Shown here: piece by piece, positions 62,181-64,000 of the stretch
Numbering within the stretch: the first letter of the stretch is position 1
Layout: each line of letters opens with the position of its first letter
Assembly: GCA_035508495.1 (NCBI GenBank)
Contig: DATJMX010000016.1
Location: 1-64,000 of the forward strand
Direction: 5' to 3'
DNA length: 64,000 nucleotides
Source: Candidatus Binataceae bacterium
Lineage (GTDB): Bacteria > Desulfobacterota > Binatia > Binatales > Binataceae
The notes under the pieces: generated by a model
The model's input: only the letters and a program-made list of their open reading frames with translations
What the model was told of the DNA's origin: nothing
Database searches by the model: none
Made by a program: the position numbers and the translations under genes

Positions 62181-62927
62181 ATGATCGAAAACGAAATCGA
62201 AGACGCACTCGATGCGTTTTTCGCCGAAGGTCTGATAACTGAGGTTCTCTACGTCGTCCGCAGCGGCAAGGAAGCGACTGTCTACTGCTGCGCCGCGGGC
62301 GCCTCAACCGGAAAGGAGTTCCTGGCGGCCAAGGTGTATCGGCCGCTCGAGGAGCGCAGCTTCCGCAACGATGCGATCTACCAGGCGGGCCGCAATCGCC
62401 CGCTCGGCCGGCGCGACAAGCTCGCGCTCGAGCGCAAGTCGCGCCACGGCCGAAATATCCAGTTCGGGGTCTGGATACACTCCGAGTTTCAAACTCTTCA
62501 GCTGATGAGCAGCGCCGGGGCGCGGGTGCCGGAGCCGATCTCCGAATCGCAGAGCGCGATCTTGATGGAATATTTGGGCGACGCGAGCGGCTCGGCGCCC
62601 ATGCTGAGCCGCATATCACTCGGCCGCCGCGAGGCCGAGGCTTGCCTGCGCGATATCTTTCAGACCGTGACGCTGCTGCTCGTGAATCATTTCGTGCATG
62701 GCGACTTGTCGCCGTACAACATTCTGTGGTGGTCGGGCACTCCGGTCGTGATCGATTTTCCGCAGGCCGTCGATGCACGCTTCAATCCGAACGCGCAGGA
62801 GTTGCTCGAACGCGATCTCGATACCGTGTGCAGCTACTTCGCGCGCTTCGGCGTCAGAGCCGACGGACGGCGCCTCGCGGGCGAGATGTGGCGGCGCTAT
62901 AGGACGGGAATGTTGCGGACGGGATGA
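62181..62927 (+). CDS. RIO1-type atypical protein kinase
   Basis: 248 residues. The nucleotide-binding loop is VRSGKEATVY (26-35), with Lys51 in AAKVYRP. The catalytic loop is HGDLSPYNIL with Asp175 and Asn180, and the metal-binding Asp192 is in VIDFPQAVD. These are exact RIO-family signatures. Bacterial RIO proteins are small atypical Ser/Thr kinases or ATPases of mostly unknown role. The frame before ATG 62181 reads YQPLTAEQE and continues smoothly, which suggests the ancestral start was ATG 62135 (strong GGAGG) and that a one-base insertion near 62144 has shifted it, or that translation begins at 62181 using GGAGCAGG. Confidence 0.85.
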   Translation: MIENEIEDALDAFFAEGLITEVLYVVRSGKEATVYCCAAGASTGKEFLAAKVYRPLEERSFRNDAIYQAGRNRPLGRRDKLALERKSRHGRNIQFGVWIHSEFQTLQLMSSAGARVPEPISESQSAILMEYLGDASGSAPMLSRISLGRREAEACLRDIFQTVTLLLVNHFVHGDLSPYNILWWSGTPVVIDFPQAVDARFNPNAQELLERDLDTVCSYFARFGVRADGRRLAGEMWRRYRTGMLRTG

Positions 62928-62980
62928 ATGCTATGGCTGAGGTGGCAGAACTCACCACGAAGGGCACGAAAGGAAGTAGG

Positions 62981-63051
62981 AACCCTCATCCGCCTGACGC
63001 GCGCTTGCGCGCGTCAGGCACCTTCTCCCGTGAAATAACGGGAGAAGGGTT
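62981..63051. repeat. REP-like composite inverted repeat
   Basis: Outer arms AACCCT / AGGGTT. Inside are two perfect hairpins: GCCTGACGCGCGC / GCGCGCGTCAGGC around TT (62992-63019) and CCTTCTCCCGT / ACGGGAGAAGG (63021-63048). Same plan as the element at 61611-61714. The rest of 62928-63230 shows no gene. Confidence 0.7.
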
Positions 63052-63230
63052 CGCTTCGGGATCAGTGGAGGATTCGGTTTTGGAATCGTTGCGGCGCGCC
63101 CACCAGAAGATGTCGCAAAGCGCACCGCACGCGGGGAAATACACCGCGGGAGGCTCGCGATGCTCCCCGTCATTGTTCTTTGTTCGGTCGTCGCTCTGCG
63201 CCATCGGCTTTAGCTTAGGAAACTCTTTCA

Positions 63231-64000
63231 TCAATAGAAACGATGCTCGCCGGGGGGGCGGGTTTTCCAGCGGCGGTGAATCCAGTTCCAGTGGTCGGGA
63301 TGCTTGCGGATCATCGATTCGATCTCGGTGGTGAAGAGCTGCGTGTTTTCGCGCACGGCGGCTTCGCGATCGGGTCCGGTGACCAACTCGATCGGGCGAT
63401 GGATCTCGAGTCTGTGGTGGACGCTGTCGCCTTCGCGCACCATGAAGCAGGGCACGACCGGTGCGCCGGTGCGCATCGCGAGCCGCGCGACGCTGTCGCT
63501 GGTCGAGGCTGGCAGGCCGAAGAAATCGACGAACACGCCCTGGCGCACGTCGAGGTCAAGTGCGATCGCGATCATCCAGTTCTGGCGCAGCAGTTTCAGC
63601 ATGTCGCGCGCGCCCGCCTTGCGCGGGATTACGCGGTTGCCGAATTTAACGCGCGCCTCGCACACGGCGGCATCGACGAGCGGATTGCGCAGCGGACGAT
63701 GCACGATCGCGATATGGTAGCCGTAGATCGAATGCGCGAGCTGCATCAGCTCGAAGTTGCCGAAGTGCGCGGTGAGGACGAATAGTCCGCGCCCGCCCGA
63801 CATCTCCTCTGCTATCTGCCAGTTTTCTTCGCCCGAATAGACGGTGACCTTTGCGATATTGGCGCGGCTCAGCTTGTCGAAGTGGGTCCATTCGGCAAGC
63901 ATCCGGCCCCAGTTGCGATACATACCGCGCAGGATCAAAAGTCGCTCGGCCTCGGTCTTTTCAGGGAACGCGATTGCAAGATTCTTCTGCGCGATCGGGC
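63231..64000 (-). CDS. Lauroyl/lysophospholipid acyltransferase (LpxL/HtrB-like), partial
   Basis: C-terminal part, 255 codons plus stop, of a longer protein whose start lies beyond the window. The reading frame stays open to position 64000 (KNLAIAFPEKTEAERLLIL). The acyltransferase motif HFGNFE (His, with Glu in place of the HX4D Asp) is in VLTAHFGNFELMQLA. RPLRNPLVDA (second block), FGLPASTSDSVARLAMRTGAPVVP (third) and the final NWIHRRWKTRP are family hallmarks. Such enzymes add acyl chains to lipid A or related lipids on the inner membrane. The usual N-terminal membrane helix is not in view. Confidence 0.88.
   Translation of the reverse strand, partial: PIAQKNLAIAFPEKTEAERLLILRGMYRNWGRMLAEWTHFDKLSRANIAKVTVYSGEENWQIAEEMSGGRGLFVLTAHFGNFELMQLAHSIYGYHIAIVHRPLRNPLVDAAVCEARVKFGNRVIPRKAGARDMLKLLRQNWMIAIALDLDVRQGVFVDFFGLPASTSDSVARLAMRTGAPVVPCFMVREGDSVHHRLEIHRPIELVTGPDREAAVRENTQLFTTEIESMIRKHPDHWNWIHRRWKTRPPGEHRFY

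Noticed and set aside
62135..62181. ATG at 62135 as the present kinase start
   Set aside because: It has the better ribosome binding site but is one base out of frame with the kinase in this sequence; kept only as a finding.

Overview
The window reads as a chromosomal segment of a GC-rich Gram-negative bacterium. Evidence for an outer membrane includes two TolC-type channels, a 16-18-strand-type porin ending in an aromatic residue, many lipoboxes and an LpxL/HtrB-like acyltransferase. A kumamolisin with Big domains, a haloalkane dehalogenase-like enzyme, an HpnN-like hopanoid-type RND protein, DUF2934 and BON stress proteins and two UGA-interrupted selenoprotein genes together suggest an uncultured soil or sediment lineage near the former Deltaproteobacteria (for example Candidatus Binatota). 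That placement is an inference from gene content only. No rRNA, CRISPR array, insertion sequence or intact prophage was seen.

Layout. 0-7.3 kb: 3' half of a tRNA-Leu(CAA), an SDR oxidoreductase, a ferritin-like protein, a secreted beta-helix protein, a decayed ABC-transporter binding-protein gene, a haloalkane dehalogenase-like hydrolase and several small envelope proteins. 7.3-13.1 kb: a complete RND-MFP-OMF tripartite efflux operon. 13.3-16.2 kb: a porin with a Q-rich coiled coil and a secreted protein. 16.2-18.3 kb (minus strand): a methyltransferase followed by a GrdB/PrdB-family gene and a rhodanese gene. Each of the last two has an in-frame TGA exactly where a redox/catalytic Cys is expected, followed at once by a perfect hairpin with a G-containing loop (bacterial SECIS-like). 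This is the most interesting part of the window. 18.4-23.2 kb: a 1.6 kb-residue multidomain S53 peptidase.

23.7-37.2 kb is an efflux island: a CecR-like TetR with its operator, EmrA and EmrB, a second DHA2 permease, a PhyH-type oxygenase, and a dispersed MdtNOP/YtcA-like set (FUSC protein, OMF lipoprotein, HlyD protein, YtcA) with a LysR regulator at the end. 37.3-46.3 kb is metabolic: a mitochondrial-type aconitase, an alpha/beta hydrolase, GlgX, an HExxH peptidase and two tandem EstB-like serine hydrolases. 46.4-49.5 kb holds small stress and envelope genes, including a 26-codon membrane protein, BON, glycine-zipper, DUF2934 and ferritin-like proteins. 49.5-52.2 kb has a secreted protein plus its decayed duplicate, an isolated phage tail-tube-like gene and a methyltransferase. 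52.2-64 kb has moaA, an RND-TPR fusion, a DUF971 protein, a flavin reductase, an isocitrate/isopropylmalate dehydrogenase, a TetR-SDR-SRPBCC locus with three operator copies, a RIO-type kinase and the C-terminal part of a lipid A-type acyltransferase.

The selenoprotein operon needs SelA/SelB/SelC/SelD, which are not in this window and would have to be elsewhere in the genome.
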